Shown one piece after another: positions 22,021-31,273 of a DNA stretch of 64,000 bases. How positions within the stretch are numbered: the stretch's first letter is position 1; each line of letters begins with the position of its first letter. The notes beneath the pieces are model-generated. The model did not search any database and was not told where the DNA came from. It saw nothing but the letters and a program-made list of their open reading frames with translations. Where the stretch lies: NCBI GenBank assembly GCA_028715725.1, contig JAQURG010000011.1, positions 1 to 64,000 of the forward strand, given 5' to 3'. Made by a program: the position numbers and the translations under genes. Source of the DNA: Methylococcales bacterium (GTDB lineage: Bacteria; Pseudomonadota; Gammaproteobacteria; Methylococcales; Methylomonadaceae).

Positions 22021-22827
22021 TTAATTTCGCTGTTCTATGGCTAGCAGCCAGGGTCTGGCTTTAGTAGATCGCACTCTGCCTGCTGAGTCCAGTTTAATAT
22101 GGGCTAAACTGACCGCGTCGAGGACATTGCCGCCGATCACATCAAGTTCTCCAGGCCGCTTTGCAACTACTAAATCACAATGGTAAGCCCCGCGTTTTAG
22201 ATTGTTATAGTTATGAATCGACTGAATAAACACCTCACCTCGTGGCGCACAAATAATGTCTCCGGGCCTGGGTGCATAACTGCCGATGGGATGGCTTATA
22301 AATCTTTTGGAATCGCCCGCCATCACGTATTGAATATAATCCCAATGCAAGACCGTAGAGGGTAAATCACTTTCAGACACGCCTGCACTTCGGCCCAGCC
22401 AGACAATAAATGCGCCCGACCAGGGCCTGAGCTCTCCTAGATAGCCGATGATCGGCAAGTCCGTCGCGGCATACCAATACATGAAGATCCGGCTAAAGAA
22501 AGGCGGCAATGTTTCATGACCTTCGGTTGCCTTACTGGGATAAGTTAATGCCGGGGAGGGAAGGTTATAATTGGCTTCGGGCCGGCCGAACAATTCCCAT
22601 TCCTGGCGTGCAAGATACAGCATTCGCTCCTTAATGCCGGGAATGACAAATGATGGCGTTATATCGGCTACCGCCATAATAGCGGGTGCCTGCTCCTGTT
22701 TTTGCACGGCGCAATCAGCCAGAACCAATATGATGCCGAGAATTATATAAGGCAAACGCAATATTCGACTTTTAATTGAGTGGAAAGCATGACTGAACCC
22801 CTGTATGGTTGTTTTAGCGAAAAGCAA
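22021..22827 (-). CDS. DUF2272 domain lipoprotein
   Basis: A 268-residue exported protein with a hydrophobic segment ending in the lipobox LADC at about residues 36-39, so it is probably a lipoprotein. The rest resembles DUF2272 proteins: a segment with PWSGAFIVWLGRSAGV, then SVLHWDYI-like TVLHWDYIQYV and YAPRPGDIICAPRG, a layout also seen in cell-wall CHAP-like proteins. Molecular function is unknown. The open frame starts at a TTG at 22827; another TTG at 22761 would give a more usual short signal peptide (MRLPYIILG). The decayed IS982 gene begins 22 bases upstream in the opposite direction, so the native promoter may be lost. Confidence 0.65.
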   Translation of the reverse strand: MLFAKTTIQGFSHAFHSIKSRILRLPYIILGIILVLADCAVQKQEQAPAIMAVADITPSFVIPGIKERMLYLARQEWELFGRPEANYNLPSPALTYPSKATEGHETLPPFFSRIFMYWYAATDLPIIGYLGELRPWSGAFIVWLGRSAGVSESDLPSTVLHWDYIQYVMAGDSKRFISHPIGSYAPRPGDIICAPRGEVFIQSIHNYNNLKRGAYHCDLVVAKRPGELDVIGGNVLDAVSLAHIKLDSAGRVRSTKARPWLLAIEQRN

Positions 22828-22848
22828 CGTAACATTTGGAGAACAACC

Positions 22849-23720
22849 ATGTCTATCGAAGACTTTATCATTAATGGGTATTGTTGTGTGGAAGATAGTT
22901 GCCGCCAGCTTGTGAAAACGCCGCTGCGCAGGCGTGGTTTTCAGCCAAATTAACGGACGGCGAGGTCATTACGATGGAAATCGTCGGTGAATTTATCGCT
23001 AAAGACCAGGACAAAAGCGTCTGGCAGTATTTCCATAACCCCTGGCATTCCGGGTTCCCCCATTTAGGCTCGCGCTCCAATTAGGTGAAGCAAAGCGCTA
23101 ACTTATGGGGGGATTTAAAAGGCCTTATCCAAGACTCTCTGGTTTGGCAAATAAACGCCCTGGAACAGCCCGTCCATCGGGTTGATGGTTTCCCGATGCC
23201 GGTCTGCACAATAACCCGCGCCTACGGCAGTCATTGTTTTAAAGGCGAGGCGGCCTAGGGCTACTGTGCCTCGAAAGACGAAAAATTCTACAGCTTTGAA
23301 GGGCAGATTTTAATCAGTGTCGAGGGGATGATTTGCGACTATACTTTTGCCCCCGTCAACAGGGACGAGCGGGACATGCTCCTGGAGATGACTCATGGAC
23401 TCAAGGAGTTACTGATCGGCGATAAAGGTTATCTTCGTCCCGGCTTGAAAGAAGAATAGGCCAGGCGGGCACTGGCCTTACAACCCTCTTTACGGAGAAA
23501 CATCAAAGACCCAAGGCCTAAAGCGGCTGTCAGCCAACTGTTGAAAGCCGGACGATGAGTTGAAATCGTCATTGGACAATTGACCAAGCGCTTTCATATG
23601 GAGAAAGTTCGGGCACGAGATAGCCAGCATTTGACCCATCGCTTTATTCGCAAATTACTCGCACATACGGTCGGTGTCTTTTTGAATCAGAGCCTCGGTA
23701 ATCCACCCCTTGCATCTTGA
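22849..23720 (+). pseudogene. IS982-family transposase, degenerate
   Basis: Reading across frames recovers most of an IS982-type DDE transposase: MSIEDFIINGYCCVEDS at the start, then KLTDGEVITMEIVGEF, HLGSRSN, VDGFPMPVC, CDYTFAPVNRDERDML, LLIGDKGYLRPGLKEE and VEIVIGQLTKRFHMEKV, ending LLAHTVGVFLNQSL. The gene is broken by a one-base deletion near 22948 and by in-frame stops, including TAG near 23082, in the GEAA-GYCA segment near 23256, after LKEE near 23457 and before VEIVIG near 23558. It cannot make active transposase. No clear terminal inverted repeats were identified. Confidence 0.8.
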
Positions 23721-23741
23721 ATATGGGTTGCCGTGTAAAAG

Positions 23742-23912
23742 TTGAACATCGCGTTATATTTCCATTTTTTAATAAAATTCTTGTTGCTATATGTCGGTAA
23801 ACGCGGCTTTTTAGATAGTAAAGCAGGACTCACATATGCTGTGTTACAGGCAATCCACGAATATTTTATCGTGCTAAAAGTGCGTGAGTTGGAAGCGGTA
23901 CAAGGCAAGTAA
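23742..23912 (+). pseudogene. Glycosyltransferase family 2 C-terminal fragment
   Basis: This 56-codon stretch ends in a normal stop and contains GKRGFLDSKAGLTYAVLQAI, which resembles the C-terminal membrane-associated tail of WaaE/KdtX-type family 2 glycosyltransferases (often KRGFLDGRAGF). No catalytic domain precedes it; the IS982 remnant does. It looks like the stub of a gene cut by an insertion. The match is short. Confidence 0.5.
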
Positions 23913-23979
23913 ACATATCAGGGCACTGGCAATTAACTAATCTAACGGATTATAATTCCGGCAGGATCACGACTGCGGA

Positions 23980-24272
23980 AGTATCGGAATAAATCCGCAA
24001 GCGGAAAAGCTATTGAGCGTAGCGGAGCGACAAGATGTATTGAGCTGGCTGCTCATCCCAAATCGGGCGAATTAATCGAGGGGCACGGGTGGCGTTCGCA
24101 AGTTGCGCTGTGGCAGGAACGGACGAGGTAAGAGCGGCGGGGTGCGAGTGATTTATTACTATCAAACGAATGGATGCCGCTATATCTACTGACTCTATTT
24201 GCAAAGAATGAGCAGGATAATTTGAGTAAGGCAGCGCAACGATTTGTCGAAGCTGGTGCATGTTCTGGTTAA
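23980..24272 (+). pseudogene. HigB/RelE-family toxin, multiply frameshifted
   Basis: Pieces of a RelE/HigB-type mRNA-interferase toxin occur in order but in different frames: LLSVAERQDV, then ELAAHPKSGELIEG, then GTGGVRKLR and GKSGGVRVIYYYQ, and finally LTLFAKNEQDNLSKAAQRF. At least three frame changes are needed. The last piece ends with TAA at 24272, 22 bases before the antitoxin start. The start cannot be fixed. It is the decayed partner of the next gene. Confidence 0.65.
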
Positions 24273-24294
24273 GATATGGTTCGAGAGGTAAGAT

Positions 24295-24580
24295 ATGGGA
24301 AAGACTTTTAAGAGCATTTCGCGTGGTTTAAACGAGGCTGTTGCATACGCGAAAGGCAAAAAAATTGCTGTTAAAATATATACACCGGAGATGGTGGATG
24401 TTTCTGTATTGCGCCTACGCATAGGCATGACGCAACAACAATTCGTCGCACGGATTGGATTTTCTGTTGCAAAGCTTCGGCATTGGGAGCGAGGTGATCG
24501 CTCGCACCCATGGTGCGTCGTTAGTATTACTAAACATCATTCAGCGTGCGTCGGATGCTGTGCAGAAGGCGTTGAGCTGA
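24295..24580 (+). pseudogene. HigA/NadS-like antitoxin, frameshifted near its C-terminus
   Basis: The protein begins MGKTFKSISRGLNEAV and has a helix-turn-helix (RIGMTQQQFVARIGFSVAKLRHWERGDRS), as in HigA-2/NadS antitoxins that repress their own operon. After WERGDRS the frame runs into unrelated residues; a one-base change near 24510 restores PHGASLVLLNIIQRASDAVQKALS, the expected family C-terminus ending at 24580. The DNA-binding part may still be made, but the gene is broken relative to its family. Confidence 0.7.
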
Positions 24581-24700
24581 TGCAGTCTATCTAGAATAGA
24601 GGGCATATATAGCCAAGGCGTGGACAATGCGGGGCAACCGCGCTATGTTATTCCAACGCTGCGAAACTCCTCTCCCTCCGGGCTAATCTATGCACACATC

Positions 24701-26064
24701 TTATTTTATAATATGCACCCCTTGTATAGCATTGCAAACTCTCGTCAACCCCGAGCATGGTAATGGGTCCGGGCGGCGACTCGGACTTATAGCCTTTTCA
24801 GCCGCCCATACGTGCGATAATCCAGGCCGCCCAAGCCAGTTCGTGGTCAGCATAAGGATTTTTCCGGCTCCGGGTTGGGCCCTCCTACTGCCGAGTAACA
24901 CCCTAAGCAATAAAATTTCTGGTTGATTAAATACCTCCGAAATCGCTCGCTCTGTGTGCTCGTCACGACTCAAAACCAGTGGCAAGCTGGTCACAGCCGC
25001 CTGCACCGCCAGAATCGTCAGCTTCATCAAACTGTCCGCCTGCTCCAGTTGGCTGGATTCGAGATCAAGACCTGGTTTTTTCAAAATGCGAAAAAGTTGT
25101 TCAATCAGCCAGCGCAGTCGATACCCGTCCACAATCTGCTGCGCTTGTTCAACCGTCTCGACCTGATGGGTCGTGAACAGGCGCCAATGGATCGGTTCTT
25201 AATTGCCAACCACGCTCTCAGGCCATACTCGAACCTCAATGACTGTCAAGTTGATGGGGCAAGTCAGTCCCTGTTCATTTACTCGGGCATTTAATAGTCA
25301 CTCGGCCAAAACGAAGCGCCAGTTTGGCTTCATGAGCACTTCGTTTATTCGGTCACGTCGGCACGTCTACCGAATAGACGGCCTGCACCGGCCGCTGCTC
25401 AATCGTGCTATAGAGAAGCCCGGATTCGGCTAGTGCACGGTCGCGGCAGAGGCGCGTCAATAAATGGGTTTGGGTATCGGGAAAACCTGCCCATTCCTCA
25501 TAGATATCGCTCTCTCCCACCGGCAATGATCGTCATCATGGCGACCTGGCTCAGGGTCTTCCTGGCCTGCTCTGCCACTTCAAGCCGGCGACAGGATTCT
25601 TTTTCTGCTATCGGTAAGCTCCAATAAACACGCCCCTCTGCTGATGGTGCGCCCAGACTTTCAACCCTGACAGTCCTCAACAGCCCCCGTATACGCATCT
25701 AATGTCAGCATGGGATGCAGAAACAAGCCCTTGTCGCTGCCGTTCCCGGCCGTCCCCAAGCCATGAGTCCGTTGAGCATGGGCCTGACAATTGAGCTCTG
25801 TCGTATCCCGGATAGCCAAAACGCGGATAGCCAAAACGCGCCATCCTTCCGTCAGTGACGCTGTCTTCTGTGCGGATTGTTCAATGAGTTCCACGACCTT
25901 TACTTTCTTATTCCTTAACCAACGGCCAAATTTGACTTCGGTCGCTCGGTTACCGCCAAGACGTCGTCAACATACCGTTTTGAGTTGGTGCATCCGTTCG
26001 AATAATAAAGCGCCGTTTTTTTTAAACGAGGATCGCCAAAATACCCAACGTGATAATCCTGATG
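24701..26064 (-). pseudogene. IS4-family transposase, degenerate
   Basis: On the minus strand, fragments occur in N-to-C order over 1.3 kb. The N-terminal DNA-binding domain is seen as YFGDPRLKKNGALLFERM and RLGGNRATEVKFGRWL near 26050-25900. The first catalytic block is DTTELNCQAHAQRTHGLG with GLFLHPMLTLD near 25800-25700. The DDE C-terminal block is WLIEQLFRILKKPGLDLES with QLEQADSLMKL in an open frame from 25132. Stops and frameshifts separate them, and the middle is badly decayed. Inactive. Confidence 0.75.
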
Positions 26065-26179
26065 CATTGTCTATACCCTATTAAATCTATGACTCAGGAA
26101 TATTTGTTAAAGGAGTGCTTCAGATTCACTATATAACATTTTATTTTAGAAAAAATGTGGGCATAGATTAGTCTCACAC

Positions 26180-26662
26180 AGGAGGACGGTGTCGACCTGT
26201 ATCGCCAGGTGGTCTATTGCAAACGCTTTAAGCGAAACATCCGGGTGGTCATACTGCATGCCGGGCGAAAACACAAAGCAGGGCATGCGATTTTGTTCTC
26301 AACGGATGAGGCTCTGGATCCTGTCAAAATCCTGCACTACTATAAAGCGTGTTTTCAATCGAGTTTTTGTTTCGTGATGCCAAACACTATACCGGTCTCA
26401 CGGATTGCCAAGCACGCTGCCAAGAAGCGATACAGAGGCAGGCCAAGGCGTCATTGACGGCGCTGAATCTCTTGAAATTTGAAGATCGACGTCAAAAACA
26501 GACGTCTCAGGAAACGGTGATTTCCATTGCTTCCGGACACGTAAACAATTCAATCAGCACTTGCTGTTACGCCTTTTTGACAAGTTAGGCCTGAGCGGAG
26601 ATTGCGAAAAAATAGCCCAACTATGTGAGGTATTCAGTGATTATGGGTCGATTGCTGCATAA
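26180..26662 (+). pseudogene. DDE transposase C-terminal remnant
   Basis: Fragments of a DDE transposase C-terminal half can be joined: VDLYRQVVYCKRFKRNIRVV, then FLFRDAKHYTGLTDCQARC with the likely catalytic glutamate just before (IEFLF), then ASLTALNLLKFEDRR and QHLLLRLFDKLGL to a stop at 26662. A frameshift near 26360 and another near 26530 break it, and the N-terminal half is absent. The family is probably within the IS4/IS5-like group, but it was not resolved further. Confidence 0.55.
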
Positions 26663-26992
26663 AAGTGTCCGAACTATTGTTTTACACATTAGAGGAATTA
26701 AGTGAAACAAACGCACATTAGCAAATGGGTGCCGATAATAAAACATAAATCCATCTTTTCAGGTAAAGCACAAGATTATAGCTTTCATGCGAAATTCCAT
26801 TGATCTCTATTATTACAGCATTTAATTCAGTTATGTAACATGCAGAAATACCGAAATTATCTGATCAAAAATATCCGAAGAATACCAGTAAGCTGTTCTT
26901 CTTTTATACATTTCGCGCTCAGCAACGAGTAAAATCTGGCATTACCAAAAATAATAATTGAACGCCACCGCTTGTTTTTCCGAGGAAAATAA
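26663..26992. other. Intergenic region, no feature recognised
   Basis: About 330 AT-rich bases between the transposase remnant and the HupE-like gene. No open frame, repeat or RNA gene was recognised. GAGGAAAA lies just before the next start codon. Confidence 0.5.
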
Positions 26993-28117
26993 ATGTTTCT
27001 GCGCGCATTATTGGGCTTTATGATTTATCTGCATTGTCTTATGGCTTTCGCCCATAAGGCTAGCGATAGCTATCTATCGCTTGGAGTATCGGCAGCTCAA
27101 GTCACTGCCCAATGGGATATTGCATTGCGCGATCTGGATTATGCGCTCAATCTGGACGTCAACGACGACAGCCTAATTACCTGGAAGGAATTGCGCAGTA
27201 AACGCGAAGCGGTCAGCAGCTATGCTTTTAGCCATATACAGATATCAACCGGCGGAACGCCTTGCCCCATCAAACCGGCGAGCTATCAGGTTGATACCCA
27301 TACCGATGGTGCTTATTCAGTACTGCAATTCAACCTGGACTGTCCGAAACAACTAGTGGAAATTGAGGTTAATTACACGTTGTTTTTTGATCTTGATCCA
27401 CAACACAGGGGATTGTTACGCGTAAAATATGAAAATGCAACGCATACTGCGGTATTAAGTCCTGCCCAAAACAGGCAAAAAATTGAACTTGCCCGGATAA
27501 AACCGTTGGCCACATTTTGGCAATATTTATATGAAGGTATTTGGCACATCTGGACCGGGTACGACCATATCCTGTTCCTGCTAAGTTTATTGCTGCCCGC
27601 AGCGCTTTATCGCCAGACAGGGCAATGGCATCCGGAAATACGATTTCGCCCGGTATTAATAGACGTTATCAGGATAGTCACTGCTTTTACCATTGCCCAT
27701 TCCATCACCTTGAGTCTTGCTATTCTGGAGGTGATCTCCGTGCCTTCACGCTGGATAGAATCAACAATTGCTGCATCAGTGGTTGTCGCGGCATTAAATA
27801 ATATCTATCCCCTCATCAGCAAAAAACTTTGGCTGGTAGCCTTTGGCTTTGGCCTGATACACGGACTTGGCTTTGCCAATGTTCTGAAAGATCTGGGGCT
27901 TCCGCAACAGATGCTGTTACTGTCTTTACTCGCATTTAACCTGGGTGTGGAAGCAGGGCAACTGATTATTGTCAGCGCCTTTCTGCCCCTTGCTTATTGG
28001 CTAAGGCACACGCAATGGTACCGTAAACTCTTTATTCCTGTAGGATCTTTTTTAATCGCCATGCTTGCCTTTATCTGGTTGCTGGAGCGCTCGCTTGATC
28101 TAAAGCTGATTGATTGA
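26993..28117 (+). CDS. HupE/UreJ-family membrane protein
   Basis: A 374-residue membrane protein. It has a signal peptide (residues 1-20, ending MAFA), an extracytoplasmic domain to about 175, then about seven hydrophobic helices in the HupE/UreJ_2 pattern: HIWTGYDHILFLLSLLLPA, TIAHSITLSLA and GFGLIHGLGFANVL. The histidines in these helices are conserved in the family, some of whose members are linked to nickel uptake; that role is not shown here, as no hydrogenase or urease gene is near. Residues 55-66 (DVNDDSLITWKE) resemble an EF-hand calcium loop. GAGGAAAA precedes the ATG. Confidence 0.8.
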   Translation: MFLRALLGFMIYLHCLMAFAHKASDSYLSLGVSAAQVTAQWDIALRDLDYALNLDVNDDSLITWKELRSKREAVSSYAFSHIQISTGGTPCPIKPASYQVDTHTDGAYSVLQFNLDCPKQLVEIEVNYTLFFDLDPQHRGLLRVKYENATHTAVLSPAQNRQKIELARIKPLATFWQYLYEGIWHIWTGYDHILFLLSLLLPAALYRQTGQWHPEIRFRPVLIDVIRIVTAFTIAHSITLSLAILEVISVPSRWIESTIAASVVVAALNNIYPLISKKLWLVAFGFGLIHGLGFANVLKDLGLPQQMLLLSLLAFNLGVEAGQLIIVSAFLPLAYWLRHTQWYRKLFIPVGSFLIAMLAFIWLLERSLDLKLID

Positions 28118-28312
28118 GTGTCCAGCTAATAGATATCGTATGCCAAGGTGAAGAAGAAACTATAATCCGATTACCGGGCTGTGCACAGCGGCGCTATCCA
28201 CCGACGATAGAAACGATAAGTGACAATTAGAATGTTACGGTTATAAAATTACGATTCTTTACGGTAAGTCATCAGCGATCAGAATTTGCTCACCTCCAGG
28301 CTCCTGAAAGAA

Positions 28313-28341
28313 TTGGCCTGACTCTGCTAATCGTCTACAAT
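28313..28341 (+). promoter_or_regulatory. Candidate sigma-70 promoter directly before relA
   Basis: TTGGCC at 28313-28318 and TACAAT at 28336-28341 are exactly 17 bases apart. The relA ATG is at 28348, so transcription from this promoter would begin at or next to the start codon. No ribosome-binding sequence lies before that ATG, which fits a leaderless mRNA, though another start or promoter is possible. Confidence 0.45.
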
Positions 28342-28347
28342 CATTTC

Positions 28348-30468
28348 ATGAAAAAAAAAACCGATCCCAATAAACAGCTTTTTAGCGTATTTTCCGGTTC
28401 CGACCGCGAGCAGATAGAAAACGCTCTGGCAATTATTGCACTTATCCCTGATGACCCCCATTACCACCGCCCCAAAGGCATTGAGGTGGCGACGGTTTTA
28501 ATAGATTTTAATGTCGATTTAAAAACCATACTTGCAGCGCTGTTAAGCGATCCACGCCTCGAACATTTAACACCTCAGCCCGATATAAAAAAATTGTTTG
28601 GCGAGACGGTGGCCAATATAGTTAAAGACGTAAACTGGTTAAATAAATTGACAGTTTATTCTCCGGAAATGGCCAGTCAGCCTAATCAGGCAGAAACCTT
28701 ACGGCGAATGCTGCTATCGATGACACAAGATGTACGAGCCGTATTGATCAAACTGGCTTATCGAATCAGGCGGTTTACCGTTTTGCCTAAAGAATCCTAC
28801 GAGATGCGCCACTTTATAGCACAGGAAACGCTGGATATTTATGCCCCGATCGCCAACCGTCTCGGTATTCATCAGTTTAAATGGGAACTGGAAGATATGG
28901 CTTTCCGGTATTTGGATCCTCAAGTTTATCGCCAGATTGCCAAGTCTTTAGCCAATAATCGGGCGCAACGGGAAAACTGCATCAATGACTTTATTGAGCG
29001 ACTGCAAAAAGCGCTCGTCGAGGAAAGTATTAGCTGTTCATGTCATGGCAGGCCCAAACATATTTACAGCATCTGGAGAAAAATGCAGCGTAAACAACTG
29101 GACATTGACGAGCTTTATGACCTGTTAGCTGTGCGCGTTATTGTCGACAATGTGACCCACTGTTATACCGTTTTGGGCGTTGTGCACAGCCTATGGCAAT
29201 ACATCCCCAAGGAATTTGACGATTATATCGCCAACCCCAAGGAAAACGGTTATCAATCTCTGCATACCGTCATTCTGGATGCGCAAGGAAATCGGATCGA
29301 GGTTCAGATTCGCACCAAGGATATGCATGATTTTGCTGAACTCGGGGTTGCAGCCCACTGGTCTTATAAGGAAGGCGGCACGCGAAGTGCGGCAGTGGAA
29401 AAAAGCGTTGCCACTTTACGCAAGCTGCTTGAAGAGAAAATGAATGATGACTCGTTAAGCGATGATTTTCGAAGTGAATTATTTAACGACAGGGTCTACG
29501 TTTTAACACCGGCAGGAAAATTGATTGACCTGGTTAAAGGCTCCACGCCGCTGGATTTTGCTTATGCCGTACACTCCGAAATTGGGCATCGGTGCCGCGG
29601 CGCAAAGGTTAACGGAAGAATTGTACCGCTAACTTACGCATTAAAATCCGGTGAGCAGGTAGAAATTTTAACGGTCAAGGATGGAGGGCCCAACCATAAC
29701 TGGATAGACCCCAATTTAGGCTATTTAAAATCATCGCGCGCCATTAGCAGAGTGAAAAGCTGGTTTAAAAATCAGCAACAGACTGAAAATATTACAAGGG
29801 GCAAAGTTATTCTTGACAAGGAAAGTCAGCGGCTGGGATTAAAAATGTTAAACATGGCCGAGTTAGTCAAACATTTTAAACAACCCGATACCGATGCCTT
29901 GCTTGAAGCTATTGGTCGAAGTGACATCAATAGCCGGCAGCTTGCAGCGTTTTTTAAAATCCCGGAACTGGAAGCGTCGTTAGAAGCGCGATTGATGCAT
30001 CCTTCGGCAAGCACTCCAGTTACCCGATCCATTATTTCTGTCGACGGAATTGATAATGTCCTGACCTCATTTGCCCACTGTTGCACGCCTGTACAGGGCG
30101 ATGAGATTATCGGCTATATCTCCCATAAGAAAGGTATTACCGTTCATCGTAAAGACTGTGAAAATATTCTGCACCTTAGCCCAGAAAATCAAGCCCGATT
30201 TATTCCGGTAGCCTGGAGCGCGCAAAAATCCAGCCATGCCGTGCCTATCGTAATTCACGCTTTTAGCGCACAAAATTTATTAAATGATGTTTCGCATATC
30301 CTGGCGCAGTCCAAAATTCATATATTTAATGCTCAATTAGATACACACCCTGATTTTTCGGCCATTCTTAATTTGACAATCCAGATCGAAAACACCAGTC
30401 AATTAAGTCAAGTGCTTAATAAAATAAACCAGTTACCCAATATCATGGATGTCAAGCGGAAAACCTGA
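28348..30468 (+). CDS. relA: GTP pyrophosphokinase RelA
   Basis: Makes the alarmone (p)ppGpp in the stringent response. The 706-residue protein has a degenerate hydrolase domain (the usual HD pair is S67-D68 in LLSDPRLEH), a synthetase domain with RPKHIYSIWRKM and YDLLAVRVIV, a TGS domain (DRVYVLTPAGKLIDL to PLDFAYAVHSEIGHRC) and a C-terminal zinc-finger/ACT region (HCCTPVQGDEIIGYIS). Residues 289-292 read EFDD, the EXDD motif of single-function RelA, not the RXKD motif of bifunctional Rel/SpoT. It should therefore synthesise but not degrade ppGpp. It stands alone with no spacer for a ribosome site. Confidence 0.93.
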   Translation: MKKKTDPNKQLFSVFSGSDREQIENALAIIALIPDDPHYHRPKGIEVATVLIDFNVDLKTILAALLSDPRLEHLTPQPDIKKLFGETVANIVKDVNWLNKLTVYSPEMASQPNQAETLRRMLLSMTQDVRAVLIKLAYRIRRFTVLPKESYEMRHFIAQETLDIYAPIANRLGIHQFKWELEDMAFRYLDPQVYRQIAKSLANNRAQRENCINDFIERLQKALVEESISCSCHGRPKHIYSIWRKMQRKQLDIDELYDLLAVRVIVDNVTHCYTVLGVVHSLWQYIPKEFDDYIANPKENGYQSLHTVILDAQGNRIEVQIRTKDMHDFAELGVAAHWSYKEGGTRSAAVEKSVATLRKLLEEKMNDDSLSDDFRSELFNDRVYVLTPAGKLIDLVKGSTPLDFAYAVHSEIGHRCRGAKVNGRIVPLTYALKSGEQVEILTVKDGGPNHNWIDPNLGYLKSSRAISRVKSWFKNQQQTENITRGKVILDKESQRLGLKMLNMAELVKHFKQPDTDALLEAIGRSDINSRQLAAFFKIPELEASLEARLMHPSASTPVTRSIISVDGIDNVLTSFAHCCTPVQGDEIIGYISHKKGITVHRKDCENILHLSPENQARFIPVAWSAQKSSHAVPIVIHAFSAQNLLNDVSHILAQSKIHIFNAQLDTHPDFSAILNLTIQIENTSQLSQVLNKINQLPNIMDVKRKT

Positions 30469-30544
30469 AAGCCTTTAACTATTATTTTCCAGCCCCGCAT
30501 GCACAGGAAATTTTAAAATAAGTACCAGAAAAACAGGCATAAAA

Positions 30545-31011
30545 ATGAAACAAAATATAATCGTATATAAACCCAGTGGGTTGACGGTCGCCTGGGCTCA
30601 ACGAATCGTTGATCATCATTCTACCGATACGATTGTTTCCAGGGTCGATATTGCTTCCATTGATATTGGAACGACCACGAGAATTCGCCTCATTGTCGAG
30701 CATAATGGACCGGAAACTTTGCCGAGACGCTGGTTTGTGAAACTTCCCTCAATGGCTTGGCGGGCAAGGTGGATAACGGCCTTACCAAGATTGCTTCATA
30801 CTGAAGTGCGCTTTTACAATGAATTTACTGAACCTCTACCGATAAGCCGGCCCTCTATCCTGGCGGCGCAGAGCAAATTCGGCCGGGGTTCGACACTGGT
30901 TCTTACAGACGTAACAGAGTTTGGTGCAAGTCCGGGATGTTCCAAGACGAACTGTCGCTGCGGTCGAGGATCTTGATGCCTTTGCCGTCATACAGCACTG
31001 CTGTTAACTAT
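30545..31011 (+). pseudogene. Ecdysteroid-kinase-like phosphotransferase, truncated
   Basis: The open frame to 30976 codes the N-terminal lobe of an aminoglycoside-phosphotransferase-like kinase (EcKL/CHK type): a start helix, SIDIGTTTRIRLIVEH, WFVKLP and EVRFYNEFTEPLPISRPSIL, then LVLTDVTEFGASPG. After this the frame changes; a one-base shift gives DVPRRTVAAVEDLDAFAVIQ before a stop. The catalytic loop and the C-terminal lobe are absent, so it is broken and probably non-functional. Confidence 0.6.
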
Positions 31012-31223
31012 CCTGTTTAAAGTCAATATAAAATTTTCCTCTACGACTTGCCTCGCAAATGCATGAGCCATTTTCATATTGTTCTGCACATAACTATTCC
31101 GGACGCATACATTTAGTTAGCCCTGAAACCTTTGGCTAAGCTCATAAGAACCTGTTGAAAGATAAATTGCCGGAATTACAGAATACCTATGTTGACGGCT
31201 CAGTATTTTAAAAGGTAAAAGAA

Positions 31224-31266
31224 AGTACGGCGACAGCAGTAAAATTTTTACTGCTGTCGCCGTACT
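31224..31266. terminator. Long perfect hairpin, terminator-like
   Basis: An inverted repeat with 21-base arms matches without mismatch around one central base at 31245: AGTACGGCGACAGCAGT on the left is answered by ACTGCTGTCGCCGTACT on the right, with an A4/T5 centre. It starts eight bases beyond the stop of the small minus-strand membrane protein gene and would terminate that transcript; T-rich flanks are short. The arm length is unusually great for a simple terminator. Confidence 0.55.
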
Positions 31267-31273
31267 GTTTTGA

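Noticed and set aside
24923-25294. 123-codon plus-strand open frame
   Set aside because: It is antisense to the IS4 transposase remnant whose minus-strand translation gives clear family motifs.
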